Shown here: in pieces, positions 10,956-19,658 of the stretch
Layout of the letters: every line of letters starts with the position of its first letter
How positions within the stretch are numbered: the first letter of the stretch is position 1
Assembly (NCBI RefSeq): GCF_003752365.1
Contig: NZ_RJUO01000001.1
Coordinates: 1-64,000 of the forward strand
Length of the DNA: 64,000 bases
DNA from: Frondihabitans sp. PhB188
GTDB lineage: Bacteria > Actinomycetota > Actinomycetes > Actinomycetales > Microbacteriaceae
Direction of reading: 5' to 3'
Position numbers and translations under genes: made by a program
Notes under the pieces: model-generated
What the model saw: only the letters and a program-made list of their open reading frames with translations
The model's database searches: none
What the model was told of the DNA's origin: nothing

Positions 10956-11790
10956 GACGGCTGCCGCCGACCCGACCGATGTCGCCGCCGACGTCGAATC
11001 GTCGACCGACTCCGCCTTCCGTGTCAGCCTGACGAACTTTTCGGGGCCCTTCGACCTCCTGCTCTCGCTCATCACGAAGCGCGAGATGGACATCACCGAG
11101 ATCGCCCTCAGCGCCGTGACCGACGAGTTCCTCTCGTACCTGCGAGGCCTCGACTCCGATGAGGAGCTCGATCGCGCCAGCGAGTTCCTCGTCGTCGCGG
11201 CCACCCTGCTCGACCTCAAGGTCGCGGGCCTGCTGCCCCAGGGCGAGCTCGTCGACGCCGAAGACGTCGCGCTCCTCGAGGCCCGCGACCTCCTGTTCGC
11301 GCGCCTGCTGCAGTACCGCGCGTTCAAGCAGGCCGCCGAGTGGTTCGCCTCGCGGGGCGAGGCCGAGGGCGACCGCCACGCGCGCAGCGTCCGCCTCGAG
11401 CAGAAGTTCCGCGTCTCGACTCCCGAGCTCGTCTGGACCCTCTCGGTCGACGACTTCGCGGCGATCGCGGCTCTGGCGATGACGCCGCGCGACGAGCCCA
11501 CCGTCGGGCTCGACCACCTGCACGCCCCGCTCGTGAGCATCCGCGAGCAGGCCGCGATCGTCGTGTCGATGCTCCGCCGCGGCGCCGTGATGAGCTTCCG
11601 CGAGCTGATCGACGGGGTCGACGTCAAGGGCGTCGTGGTCGCCCGCTTCCTCGCGATCCTCGAGCTGTACCGCCACGCGTCGCTGAGCTTCGAGCAGCTC
11701 GAGCCGCTGGGTGACCTCACCATCCGCTGGACGGCGGAGCACTGGACCGAAGAGAACCTCGCCAACCTGGGGGCCGACTATGACGGCTGA
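10939..11790 (+). CDS. scpA: Segregation and condensation protein A (kleisin)
   Basis: 283 residues. Bridges the Smc head domains together with ScpB. The kleisin N-terminus reads FSGPFDLLLSLITKREMDIT, followed by FLVVAATLLDLKVAGLLP. The C-terminal winged-helix part ends the protein. The start GTG 10939 overlaps the ParA-type gene, and the stop overlaps scpB, so all three are coupled. Confidence 0.94.
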   Translation: MAPQPETAAADPTDVAADVESSTDSAFRVSLTNFSGPFDLLLSLITKREMDITEIALSAVTDEFLSYLRGLDSDEELDRASEFLVVAATLLDLKVAGLLPQGELVDAEDVALLEARDLLFARLLQYRAFKQAAEWFASRGEAEGDRHARSVRLEQKFRVSTPELVWTLSVDDFAAIAALAMTPRDEPTVGLDHLHAPLVSIREQAAIVVSMLRRGAVMSFRELIDGVDVKGVVVARFLAILELYRHASLSFEQLEPLGDLTIRWTAEHWTEENLANLGADYDG

Positions 11791-12409
11791 CAGCCAAGCC
11801 GCAGAGCGCTTGCACGAGCCCGGGCAGAAGCACGCGGCGCAGGATCAGCCCGCCCCCGGCGTGCCCATCGCCCGCACGCTGGAGGCCATCCTGATGGTGG
11901 CCGACGAGCCGCAGAGCCTCGTGGCGCTGGCCACGGCGGTGGGTGCGCCCGTTCCTGCGGTCAGACAGGCCGTCGACGACCTCGTGGCCGACTTCGACGG
12001 CGGCGCCGGGGGAGTGCGGCGCGGGTTCGAGCTGCGCGAGGTCGGCGGCGGCTGGCGCTTCTACGTGCGCGAGGAGTTCGACCCCATCGTGCGCGACTTC
12101 GTGCTGACGCAGAACCCGACGAAGCTGTCGCAGGCTGCGCTCGAGACGCTCGCCGTGATCGCGTACAAGCAGCCGATCACCCGCGGGGCCATCGCGCAGA
12201 TCCGCGCGGTCAACGTCGACAGCGTCGTGCGCACGCTGCTCGGGCGGGGTCTCATCACGGAGTCGTTCACCGACGCCGAGACCGGGGCGATCAACTACGA
12301 GACCACGGAGCTGCTTCTGACGCATCTCGGCATCAACTCGCTCGACGACCTGCCGCTGATCTCGCCGCTGCTTCCCGATGGAGCCGGAGGGTTCGAGGAT
12401 GTCCGATAA
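11780..12409 (+). CDS. scpB: Segregation and condensation protein B
   Basis: 209 residues from ATG 11780, inside the end of scpA. Two winged-helix domains; the best marker is LSQAALETLAVIAYKQPITRG followed by an RGLITE segment. Partner of ScpA in the Smc complex. The leading 25-30 residues are polar and probably disordered. Its last 11 bases overlap rluB. Confidence 0.94.
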   Translation: MTADSQAAERLHEPGQKHAAQDQPAPGVPIARTLEAILMVADEPQSLVALATAVGAPVPAVRQAVDDLVADFDGGAGGVRRGFELREVGGGWRFYVREEFDPIVRDFVLTQNPTKLSQAALETLAVIAYKQPITRGAIAQIRAVNVDSVVRTLLGRGLITESFTDAETGAINYETTELLLTHLGINSLDDLPLISPLLPDGAGGFEDVR

Positions 12410-13544
12410 GAACGAGCAACAGGGCGAGCGCCTGCAGAAGGTCATGGCCGCCGCCGGCATCGCCAGCCGCCGCGTCAGCGAAGACCTGATCGCCGCCGGG
12501 CGCGTCACGGTCAATGGCGTCGTCGTGACCGAGCCGGGCCGCCGGGTCGACCCCGCGGTCGACAAGGTCGTCGTCGACGGCCAGGCCGCGCAGCTCGACA
12601 CGTCGCGCCGCTACCTCATGCTCAACAAGCCGGTCGGCGTCGTCTCGTCGCTGAAAGACGAGCGGGGCCGCCCCGACCTCACGGAGTTCACGCGTCACTA
12701 CCCGGAGCGCCTCTTCAACGTCGGCCGCCTCGACGCCGAGACCAGCGGGCTCCTCATCCTCACCAACGACGGCGAGCTCGCCCATGTGCTGGCGCACCCG
12801 TCGTTCGGCGTGACGAAGACGTACATCGCCAAGGTCGAGGGCTCGATCACTCCGGCCACGGCCAAGAGGCTCATGGCGGGCATCGAGCTCGACGACGGGC
12901 CGATCCACGCCGACTCCGCGCGCATCGTCGACCGCGGCACGGGTCGTGCGGGCGGCACCAGCATCATCGAGATCACCCTGCACTCCGGCCGCAACCGCAT
13001 CGTGCGGCGCATGCTCGACGCTGTGGGCCACCCCGTCGTCGACCTCGTGCGCCGCTCGTTCGGCCCGCTGCACCTCGGGTCGCTGCGCATCGGCGAGGTC
13101 CGCGACCTGACCCGCGACGAGCTGGGCGACATCCTGACGATCGCGCGCGACGCCGGAATCGCTCCCGCCGAGCCGTCGGCTGTCGTGGCGGCCGCGGTGC
13201 AGGACGCCATGGATTCGACGGGGGTCGAGCTCGTCGCCGACGTCGAGGACGACGTCGCCGAGAGCGACAAGGAGTACTACGACGAAGACGACGAGGAGTA
13301 CGAGCCCGAGCTCGACGCCCGCGAGGAGAGCCGTCGTGGTGCCGCCGAGGCGTCCGATGCCGGCGCTCGCCGCGTGCCGAAGAAGCAGTACGACAGCGAC
13401 GGAAACCGCCGCGTGGCCGTCAACGGCGACGTGACCGGCGGCCGCGCCCCGGCGCCCAGCCGCCGCTCGGAGGTGCGCCGCCAGCAGGAGCAGCGCCGCA
13501 AAGGCCAGCGCCCGGGCGGGCAGCGACCCGGAGGCGACCGGTGA
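12399..13544 (+). CDS. rluB: Ribosomal large-subunit pseudouridine synthase B
   Basis: Isomerises a uridine in 23S rRNA (family RluB/RsuA). 381 residues. An N-terminal S4 domain (RLQKVMAAAGIASRRVSEDL) precedes the catalytic domain, with the Asp in FNVGRLDAETSGLLILTNDG. After about residue 260 there is a long non-catalytic tail, first strongly acidic (DVEDDVAESDKEYYDEDDEE) and then basic and Arg/Gln-rich, common in actinobacterial members. Start ATG 12399 overlaps scpB by 11 bases. Confidence 0.93.
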   Translation: MSDKNEQQGERLQKVMAAAGIASRRVSEDLIAAGRVTVNGVVVTEPGRRVDPAVDKVVVDGQAAQLDTSRRYLMLNKPVGVVSSLKDERGRPDLTEFTRHYPERLFNVGRLDAETSGLLILTNDGELAHVLAHPSFGVTKTYIAKVEGSITPATAKRLMAGIELDDGPIHADSARIVDRGTGRAGGTSIIEITLHSGRNRIVRRMLDAVGHPVVDLVRRSFGPLHLGSLRIGEVRDLTRDELGDILTIARDAGIAPAEPSAVVAAAVQDAMDSTGVELVADVEDDVAESDKEYYDEDDEEYEPELDAREESRRGAAEASDAGARRVPKKQYDSDGNRRVAVNGDVTGGRAPAPSRRSEVRRQQEQRRKGQRPGGQRPGGDR

Positions 13545-14635
13545 GCGACGACTCCAAGCGCCTGGCCGGAGTCGTCCGAATCGTCGGATCGGGCCTCCTC
13601 GGCGCCAGCATCGGCCTCGCGCTCCGGCAGCAGGGCGTCGAGGTCATCCTCGACGACGCCTCGCCGTCGGCCCGACGCCTCGCGATCGACTACGGCGCCG
13701 GCCGCGCTCCCGCCGAGGGCGACGAGCCCACGCTGATCGTCGTGTGCGTGCCGCCCGACGTGACAGCCGACATCGTCGAGCGCGAGCTGGAGTCCTACCC
13801 CGCAGCCCTGGTGACCGACGTCGCCAGCGTGAAGGTGGAGCCCCTGCGCGAGCTCGAGCGCCGCGGCGCCGACGTCTCGCGCTACATCGGCTCGCACCCC
13901 ATGGCCGGGCGTGAGCGCGGCGGCCCCGTCTCGGCGCGCGCCGACCTGTTCGTCGGGCGCCCCTGGGTGATCGCAGGGCACGACGGCATCAGCTACCGCG
14001 CTGCGGCGGCCCTCGAAGACCTCGTCCTCGACCTCGGCGCGACCCCGATCGAGATGACTCCCGAAGACCACGACGCCGGAGTCGCCGTCGTGTCGCATGC
14101 CCCGCAGGTCGTGGCGTCGCTCATGGCGGCGCGCCTTCGCGATGCTCCGGACGCCTCGCTCGGCCTCGCCGGCCAGGGCGTCCGCGACGTGACGCGGATC
14201 GCTGCCAGCGATCCCGCGCTGTGGGTGCAGATCCTCGGCGCCAACGCGGCCGGGGTCGCCACGGTGCTGCGCGCTTACCGCGACGACCTCGACGGCGTCA
14301 TCGCCGCACTCGACGCGCCTGCCGACCCGGGCTCGCTCCGCGTCGTCGCCGAGGCGATCGGCTCGGGCAACGCGGGTGTGGCCCGCCTGCCCGGCAAGCA
14401 CGGCCAGAAGAAGGTGTTCACGCAGGTGGTGGTGCTCGTCGACGACACCCCCGGCCAGCTCGGACGCCTGCTGACCGAGATCGGCGAGATCGGGGTCAAC
14501 CTCGAGGACCTCCGCCTGGAGCACTCGCCCGGCGCCCAGTTCGGCCTCGCCGAGGTGAGCGTCGTGCCCGAGCACGAAGAACGACTGATCGACGACCTGG
14601 TCCGCCGCGGGTGGACCATCGCAGGAGCACAGTGA
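13541..14635 (+). CDS. tyrA: Prephenate dehydrogenase
   Basis: Tyrosine biosynthesis: NAD(P)-dependent oxidative decarboxylation of prephenate. 364 residues from GTG 13541, overlapping rluB by 4 bases. The Rossmann motif is [18 protein letters not shown], and the conserved [12 protein letters not shown] holds the substrate-binding His. A C-terminal ACT-type segment ([20 protein letters not shown]) suggests feedback control by tyrosine. Overlaps cmk by 4 bases. Confidence 0.93.
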   Translation: MSDDSKRLAGVVRIVGSGLLGASIGLALRQQGVEVILDDASPSARRLAIDYGAGRAPAEGDEPTLIVVCVPPDVTADIVERELESYPAALVTDVASVKVEPLRELERRGADVSRYIGSHPMAGRERGGPVSARADLFVGRPWVIAGHDGISYRAAAALEDLVLDLGATPIEMTPEDHDAGVAVVSHAPQVVASLMAARLRDAPDASLGLAGQGVRDVTRIAASDPALWVQILGANAAGVATVLRAYRDDLDGVIAALDAPADPGSLRVVAEAIGSGNAGVARLPGKHGQKKVFTQVVVLVDDTPGQLGRLLTEIGEIGVNLEDLRLEHSPGAQFGLAEVSVVPEHEERLIDDLVRRGWTIAGAQ

Positions 14636-15447
14636 GCAACGCAGACCTTCCCCAGAAATCGAACCCCCAGAACTCCAACCCCCAGAACTCGAACCCGCAG
14701 ACGTCCGCCGAGCTCGCCGCCTTCAAGAGCGACCTCCTCGCGCGGTACCGCGCCAGCGACCTCTACCGCCCGGTCGTCGTGGCCGTCGACGGCCCCGCCG
14801 GCAGCGGCAAGTCCAGTGTCAGCAAGGCGGCCGCTCGGGCGCTCGGCTTCGACTACCAGGACACCGGTGCCGCCTACCGGGCCTTCGCGCTGCACGTCGC
14901 GAACTCCGACGTCGATCTGACCGACCCCGCCGCGGTGGTGGCTGCCATCCCGAGCTTCGACTACGAGATCGGCATCGACCCCGACGAGTACTTCGTGAAG
15001 GTCGCAGGCGTCGACGTCACCGACGAGATCAGGACGCCGCGCGTGACACAGTCGGTCGCGCACGTGTCGAAGATTCCCGAGGTGCGCGAGTTCCTGGTCT
15101 CCCTCTTTCGCGGCGTGATCTCGTCGACGTCGAAACCCGGCGTCGTCACCGAGGGGCGCGACATCACCACGGTGGTCGCACCGGACGCTCAGGTGCGAAT
15201 CCTGCTCACGGCGTCCGAAGAGGCTAGAATGGCGAGGCGTTCCGCGGAGATCACGGGGCAGAGTGCCGAAGAAACAGCCCGGCAGCTGACCAGGAGAGAC
15301 CAGCAGGACAGCAAGGTGGTCGATTTCATGACAGCCGCTCCCGGCGTCACCACCCTCGACTCCACTCATCTCGACTTCGATCAGACCGTCTCGGCCGTGG
15401 TCGAGCTCGTGCGTTCCACTGCCACGGCGCCCGCCGCCGAAGGCTGA
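14632..15447 (+). CDS. cmk: Cytidylate kinase
   Basis: Phosphorylates CMP and dCMP. 271 residues from GTG 14632, a 4-base overlap with tyrA. The P-loop is [20 protein letters not shown], then [10 protein letters not shown] (substrate site) and [14 protein letters not shown]. About 40 residues precede the P-loop, longer than usual, including about three copies of a SNPQN unit encoded by a near-perfect 15-bp repeat at about 14657-14700. The cmk-der order is conserved in actinobacteria. Confidence 0.94.
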   Translation: MSNADLPQKSNPQNSNPQNSNPQTSAELAAFKSDLLARYRASDLYRPVVVAVDGPAGSGKSSVSKAAARALGFDYQDTGAAYRAFALHVANSDVDLTDPAAVVAAIPSFDYEIGIDPDEYFVKVAGVDVTDEIRTPRVTQSVAHVSKIPEVREFLVSLFRGVISSTSKPGVVTEGRDITTVVAPDAQVRILLTASEEARMARRSAEITGQSAEETARQLTRRDQQDSKVVDFMTAAPGVTTLDSTHLDFDQTVSAVVELVRSTATAPAAEG

Positions 15448-15478
15448 GCGCGCGGGCACCAAACCGCAAGGAGCCAGC

Positions 15479-16990
15479 ATGGCGAACGACAAAGAAGACT
15501 TCCCGGAGTTCGACGACTCCATGGCCGACCGCCTGGCGACCCTCGACGACGTCGACGCCGACCAGCGCGCGGCGTCGCTCCGCCAGGGCCTCGAGGCGTA
15601 CGAGCTCGAGGACGAAGACCTCGACGTGCTCGACGCGTCGGAGTGGGACCCGAACGCGATCACCTACGCGCCCGCACTCCCGGTGCTCGCCATCGTCGGC
15701 CGCCCGAACGTCGGCAAGTCGCAGCTCGTCAACCGCATCATCGGCCGCCGTGAGGCCGTCGTCGAAGACAAGCCCGGCGTCACCCGCGACCGCGTCTCGT
15801 ACAAGGCCGAGTGGGGCGGACGCCGCTTCACCATCGTCGACACCGGCGGGTGGGAGCCCGACGCGCTCGGCATCGACGCCTCCGTCGCGATGCAGGCCGA
15901 GATCGCGGTCGACCTCGCCGACGCCGTGCTGTTCGTCGTCGACGTCAACGTCGGGGCCACCGCGACCGACGAGCACGTCGTGCGGATGCTCCGCGCCACC
16001 CACAAGCCCGTGCTGCTCGTGGCCAACAAGACCGACGACGACCGCAAGGCCATCGAGGCGGCCGAGCTCTGGAGCCTCGGCCTCGGCGAGCCGTTCCCGG
16101 TCTCTGCCCTCCACGGCCGTGGCGTCGCCGACCTGCTCGACAAGGCCATGACGATGCTCCCGGCCGTCTCGAAGGTCGCCAAAGAAGAGATCGGCGGCCC
16201 CCGCCGCGTCGCGATCCTCGGTCGCCCGAACGTCGGCAAGTCGTCGCTGCTCAACAAGTCGGCCGGCGAGGAGCGCGTCGTCGTCAACGAGATGGCCGGC
16301 ACCACCCGCGACCCCGTCGACGAGCAGGTCGAGCTCGGCGGCCGCATCTGGACCTTCGTCGACACCGCCGGCATCCGCAAGCGCGTCCACCTCCAGCAGG
16401 GCGCCGACTTCTACGCATCGCTGCGCACGTCTGCCGCTCTCGAGAAGGCCGAGGTCGCTGTCGTGGTCCTCGACGTGACAGAGACGATCTCGACGCAGGA
16501 TCTCCGCATCATCGATCTCGTCCTCGAGTCCGGGCGCGCTCTGGTCCTGGCGTTCAACAAGTGGGACCTCCTCGACGAAGATCGCCGCCGCTACCTCGAG
16601 CGCGAGATCGAGCAGGACCTCGATCACGTCTCCTGGGCGCCGCGCGTCAACATCTCGGCCAAGACCGGCCGCCACCTCGAGAAGCTCGTGCCCGCGCTCG
16701 AGCTCGCCCTCGAGTCGTGGGACACCCGCGTGCCCACCGGAAAGTTCAACGCCCTGCTCGCCGAGCTCACCCAGGAGCACCCGCACCCCGTGCGCGGCGG
16801 CAAGCAGCCGCGCATCCTGTTCGGCACGCAGGCGGCCAACCGTCCGCCGACGTTCGTGCTCTTCACGACCGGGTTCCTCGACCCGCAGTACCGCCGCTTC
16901 ATCACCCGGCGCCTGCGCGAGATCTTCGGCTTCGAAGGCACGCCGATCACCGTGAACATGCGCGTGCGCGAGAAGCGCAAGCGCGCGTAG
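15479..16990 (+). CDS. der: Ribosome biogenesis GTPase Der
   Basis: 503 residues with two consecutive Era-like GTPase domains: P-loops [16 protein letters not shown] (about residue 75) and [16 protein letters not shown] (about 250). Each has its G3 motif (DTGGW, DTAGI) and G4 motif (NKTD, NKWD). A C-terminal KH-like domain ends in KRKRA. The acidic extension of about 60 residues before the first domain is typical of actinobacteria. GGAGCC lies just upstream of ATG 15479. Acts in 50S subunit assembly. A hairpin follows 15 bases after the stop. Confidence 0.95.
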   Translation: MANDKEDFPEFDDSMADRLATLDDVDADQRAASLRQGLEAYELEDEDLDVLDASEWDPNAITYAPALPVLAIVGRPNVGKSQLVNRIIGRREAVVEDKPGVTRDRVSYKAEWGGRRFTIVDTGGWEPDALGIDASVAMQAEIAVDLADAVLFVVDVNVGATATDEHVVRMLRATHKPVLLVANKTDDDRKAIEAAELWSLGLGEPFPVSALHGRGVADLLDKAMTMLPAVSKVAKEEIGGPRRVAILGRPNVGKSSLLNKSAGEERVVVNEMAGTTRDPVDEQVELGGRIWTFVDTAGIRKRVHLQQGADFYASLRTSAALEKAEVAVVVLDVTETISTQDLRIIDLVLESGRALVLAFNKWDLLDEDRRRYLEREIEQDLDHVSWAPRVNISAKTGRHLEKLVPALELALESWDTRVPTGKFNALLAELTQEHPHPVRGGKQPRILFGTQAANRPPTFVLFTTGFLDPQYRRFITRRLREIFGFEGTPITVNMRVREKRKRA

Positions 16991-17004
16991 GCCTGAACCC
17001 ATCG

Positions 17005-17048
17005 AATCGGCCTCGACGGCAGTCCGCGGACTGGCGTCGAGGCCGATT
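17005..17048 (+). terminator. Long hairpin after der
   Basis: A perfect 14-bp inverted repeat, AATCGGCCTCGACG (17005-17018) with 17035-17048, encloses a second palindrome AGTCCGCGGACT (17021-17032). No real T-run follows. It lies 15 bases after der and probably ends or stabilises the operon transcript. Confidence 0.7.
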
Positions 17049-17098
17049 CTGTCTGTGCAGGCGAGGCGCGGGTGCGGGAATGGGCGAGAATGGACGGC

Positions 17099-17632
17099 AT
17101 GGCCACCGCATCGACGCCGACCCCCGGCACGTTCGGAGCGCTGCTCGACGGGTTGTTCGGCCGGTTCCGCGTCGACCGGCTCGCCGGCGGCCGTCAGCAC
17201 GCCTATGTCGTGCGCGAGGACATGCGGTCGCACCCTCTGACGGTCCGGGCCTTCCAGCGCATCCGGGCACTGCTCGTCAGCGAGACGGCGGTCGGGCTCG
17301 CCGCGATCGTCATCGCCGTGGTGCTCGCGTCGCACGGGGTGCAGGTGCCGTGGGCTGTGTGGTTCCGCTCGACGGTGGTGCTGCTCCTGACGCTGTCGCT
17401 GTACGTGTTCGCCTGGCGCGCCCAGCTCGGCTACTACTGGGCGTTCGCGCGGATGCGGCTGTTCTCGCGGATCTTCCCGCTCGTCACGGTGGTCGTCGCG
17501 AGCTTCCCGGGGCTGTACCCGACGTGGATGGTCGTCGAGCAGCTCGTGTTCTCGGCGCTCATGGTCGGGGTCGCCGTGCAGCTGTCGTCGCCGACGATGC
17601 GGTCGGCGTTCCCGCCGCCGGTGCGGGGCTGA
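17099..17632 (+). CDS. Small integral membrane protein of unknown function
   Basis: About 177 residues. Three to four hydrophobic segments follow a polar N-terminus of about 60 residues (for example AVGLAAIVIAVVLASHGVQV and STVVLLLTLSLYVFAWRAQL). I recognise no family motif. Start ATG 17099 was chosen because GAGAAT lies 7 bases upstream as a possible leaderless -10; ATG 17090 and GTG 17072 are also in frame. Monocistronic, convergent with the HxlR gene across a palindromic repeat. Confidence 0.65.
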   Translation: MATASTPTPGTFGALLDGLFGRFRVDRLAGGRQHAYVVREDMRSHPLTVRAFQRIRALLVSETAVGLAAIVIAVVLASHGVQVPWAVWFRSTVVLLLTLSLYVFAWRAQLGYYWAFARMRLFSRIFPLVTVVVASFPGLYPTWMVVEQLVFSALMVGVAVQLSSPTMRSAFPPPVRG

Positions 17633-17690
17633 GGTCGGCGGCCGCGCGGGCGGCAGCCGGCGTAGCCGCTGGCCGGCGTGGAGGGGCTCA

Positions 17691-17750
17691 GCTAACCGTC
17701 TCACGCGCCGCTAACCGTCGCGTCGGTTAGCGACGCGTGAGACGGTTAGC
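17691..17750. repeat. Nested palindrome between convergent genes
   Basis: The word GCTAACCGTC occurs at 17691 and 17710 and again inverted twice. The outer arms GCTAACCGTCTCACGCG (17691-17707) and 17734-17750 are perfect 17-bp complements. Inside them GCTAACC (17710-17716) pairs with 17725-17731. Could act as a bidirectional terminator for the two converging genes. Confidence 0.8.
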
Positions 17751-17801
17751 CGTGCGAGGGTGCGGCGCGGCGCGGCGGCGCGGCGCGGCGCGGCGCGACG
17801 G

Positions 17802-18263
17802 CTACGGGGCCGCGACCGGCCGCCGCTCGACGCGCACCGCCGACGGCGCGACAGCACGCCCGGCCGGGTCGACGAACGCCAGGCGCAGCGGCTCGTCGGT
17901 GTCGGCGGCCCGGTACGAGAGGCGAGTTCCTGCGCCCTCGACCGGGCGGTGGTCGTTGCCCCACCGGCCGAGTGCCGCCAGGACCGGCGCCAGCTCGCGA
18001 CCGGCCGGGGTCAGGACGTACTCGTCGCGCTCGCGCTCGCCGGGCTCGCGGTAGGTCTGGCGCTCGAGCACCCCGTACTCGACGAGGGTCGCGAGGCGGG
18101 TCGTGAGCACGTCGGGAGAGACGCCGAGGGAGGCGCGGAACTCCGAGAAGCGGGTTCTGCCGAGGAACGCGTCGCGCACCACGAGGAGGGCCCAGCGCTC
18201 GCCGAGGACGTCGAGGCTCTGGGCGATGCCGCAGGTGGGGTCGGGGCAGGGGCGCGGGGGCAT
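17802..18263 (-). CDS. HxlR-family transcriptional regulator
   Basis: 153 residues. A winged-helix HxlR domain covers about residues 5-105: CPDPTCGIAQSLDVLGERW at the N-terminus with the conserved Cys, then FSEFRASLGVSPDVLTTRLA as the recognition region. About 40 residues follow that could sense a ligand. Divergent from an MFS transporter 54 bases away, so the likely role is control of that exporter and of itself. The start is preceded by TATCGT-N6-ATG on its strand, so it looks leaderless. Confidence 0.9.
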   Translation of the reverse strand: MPPRPCPDPTCGIAQSLDVLGERWALLVVRDAFLGRTRFSEFRASLGVSPDVLTTRLATLVEYGVLERQTYREPGERERDEYVLTPAGRELAPVLAALGRWGNDHRPVEGAGTRLSYRAADTDEPLRLAFVDPAGRAVAPSAVRVERRPVAAP

Positions 18264-18317
18264 GCGTCAACGATAGCTCACTTGGTTTTCCGTATCCAGC
18301 CCTGCTAGGGTCGCCCC
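18264..18317. promoter_or_regulatory. Divergent leaderless promoters of the HxlR and MFS genes
   Basis: Rightward, TAGGGT (18306-18311) lies six bases before ATG 18318. Leftward, TATCGT (18275-18270 on the minus strand) lies six bases before the HxlR ATG. The 30-base core between them (CACTTGGTTTTCCGTATCCA region) is the only space for a shared operator. Confidence 0.6.
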
Positions 18318-19520
18318 ATGCCCGCTTCGAGCCGTCTCGCCTTCTGGACCTGCGCCGCCGTCCTCGCCCTCGCGCTGTGGACGTCGGGGGCGGCCACGCC
18401 GGTGTACCCGCTCTACTCCGCCGACTGGCACCTCTCGCCGTTCGCGACGACCGCCATCTTCGCGGTCTACCCGCTCGTGCTCGTGATCGTGCTGCTCGTC
18501 TTCGGCGACCTCAGCGACACGATCGGGCGCCGAGGCAGCATCCTGCTGGGCGTGCTCGCGTCGATCGTCGGCGTGCTGCTGTTCGCGCTCGCGCCCGGGG
18601 TCGTCTGGGTGCTGATCGGCCGTGGGTTCATGGGCCTCGGAGTCGGCCTGTCGCTGAGCCCCGCCACCGCGAAGATGATCGACATCGCCGGTCCGGTCAA
18701 CTCGGCCCGCACCGGTGCGATCAGCACCGCATCGACGGCGGTCGGCCTCGTGTTCGCGACCCTGCTGGGTGGCGCGCTCGTGCAGTACGCGCCGTTCCCG
18801 CTGCACCTCACCTACTGGGTGCTGCTCGCCGTCGAGGCCGTCGTGCTCGTGCTGGTCGGGCGCCTCGAGCCGGATCGCCCCGCCGGCGGCGCGCGCTGGC
18901 GACCTCGTGGCATCCACGTTCCGAAGGCCCTGTGGGGCGCGGTCGCCGCCGCGGCGGTGTGCGTGAGCGCCTCGTACGCGCTCGGCGCCGTGGTGCTGTC
19001 GCTCGGCGCGTCGATCGGCAAGCAGCTCGTCGGCAGCGACAACGCGTTCGTGACGGGCGCCATCATCGCCCTGTCGATGGTCGTGATCGGCGTCGTCGCG
19101 CTGGCATCGCGCAGGATCCCGCTCGTCGTGGCCACCCCGATCGCGTTCGTCGCGGCCGCCGCCGGCTTCGGCTCGCTCATCCTGGCCGCGTCGCTGCACT
19201 CGCTCGGGCTCTTCCTCGTGTTCTGCGTGCTCGGCGGCGTCGCCTACAGCCTCCTGTTCGCCGCCGGCCTCCAGATCGTCAGCCGCTACGCGCCCGCACA
19301 CCACCGCGCCGGAACCCTGTCGGCCGTCTACCTCGTCGCCTACCTCGTTCAGGGAGCCGCCGCGCTGTGGCTCGGAGCCGAGGCCACCGCCGGCGGGCTC
19401 GCGCACGCGGTCGACGTGGGAGCCCCGGCGATCGTCGCGCTCGCCCTCGCGGCGCTGGTGCTCGTCGTGCTGCTCGCGCGGCCGCGGGCGGCGCGCGCCG
19501 TGCCGGCGTCGCAGGGGTAG
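18318..19520 (+). CDS. MFS transporter, probable drug efflux
   Basis: 400 residues with 12 predicted membrane segments in two halves. The loop between segments 2 and 3 is GDLSDTIGRRGS, the MFS motif A of proton-driven antiporters. The arrangement, with a divergent HxlR regulator next door, is typical of inducible exporters. Substrate unknown. The start matches the leaderless promoter. A 12-bp hairpin follows the stop. Confidence 0.88.
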   Translation: MPASSRLAFWTCAAVLALALWTSGAATPVYPLYSADWHLSPFATTAIFAVYPLVLVIVLLVFGDLSDTIGRRGSILLGVLASIVGVLLFALAPGVVWVLIGRGFMGLGVGLSLSPATAKMIDIAGPVNSARTGAISTASTAVGLVFATLLGGALVQYAPFPLHLTYWVLLAVEAVVLVLVGRLEPDRPAGGARWRPRGIHVPKALWGAVAAAAVCVSASYALGAVVLSLGASIGKQLVGSDNAFVTGAIIALSMVVIGVVALASRRIPLVVATPIAFVAAAAGFGSLILAASLHSLGLFLVFCVLGGVAYSLLFAAGLQIVSRYAPAHHRAGTLSAVYLVAYLVQGAAALWLGAEATAGGLAHAVDVGAPAIVALALAALVLVVLLARPRAARAVPASQG

Positions 19521-19534
19521 CGCGGCCGGCCGCC

Positions 19535-19566
19535 GCCGAAACGGCGACCCTGCGCGCCGTTTCGGC
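19535..19566 (+). terminator. Hairpin after the MFS gene
   Basis: GCCGAAACGGCG (19535-19546) pairs perfectly with 19555-19566 around an 8-base loop. No T-run. Confidence 0.6.
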
Positions 19567-19658
19567 AGTGGGCGTGGGGCCCGCCCCGTCGGTACGGTCG
19601 ACGGACGCCGGCCCGGCGACGTCGCCGCGGCCCCCAGCCCCGCCTCGGAGGACCGCCC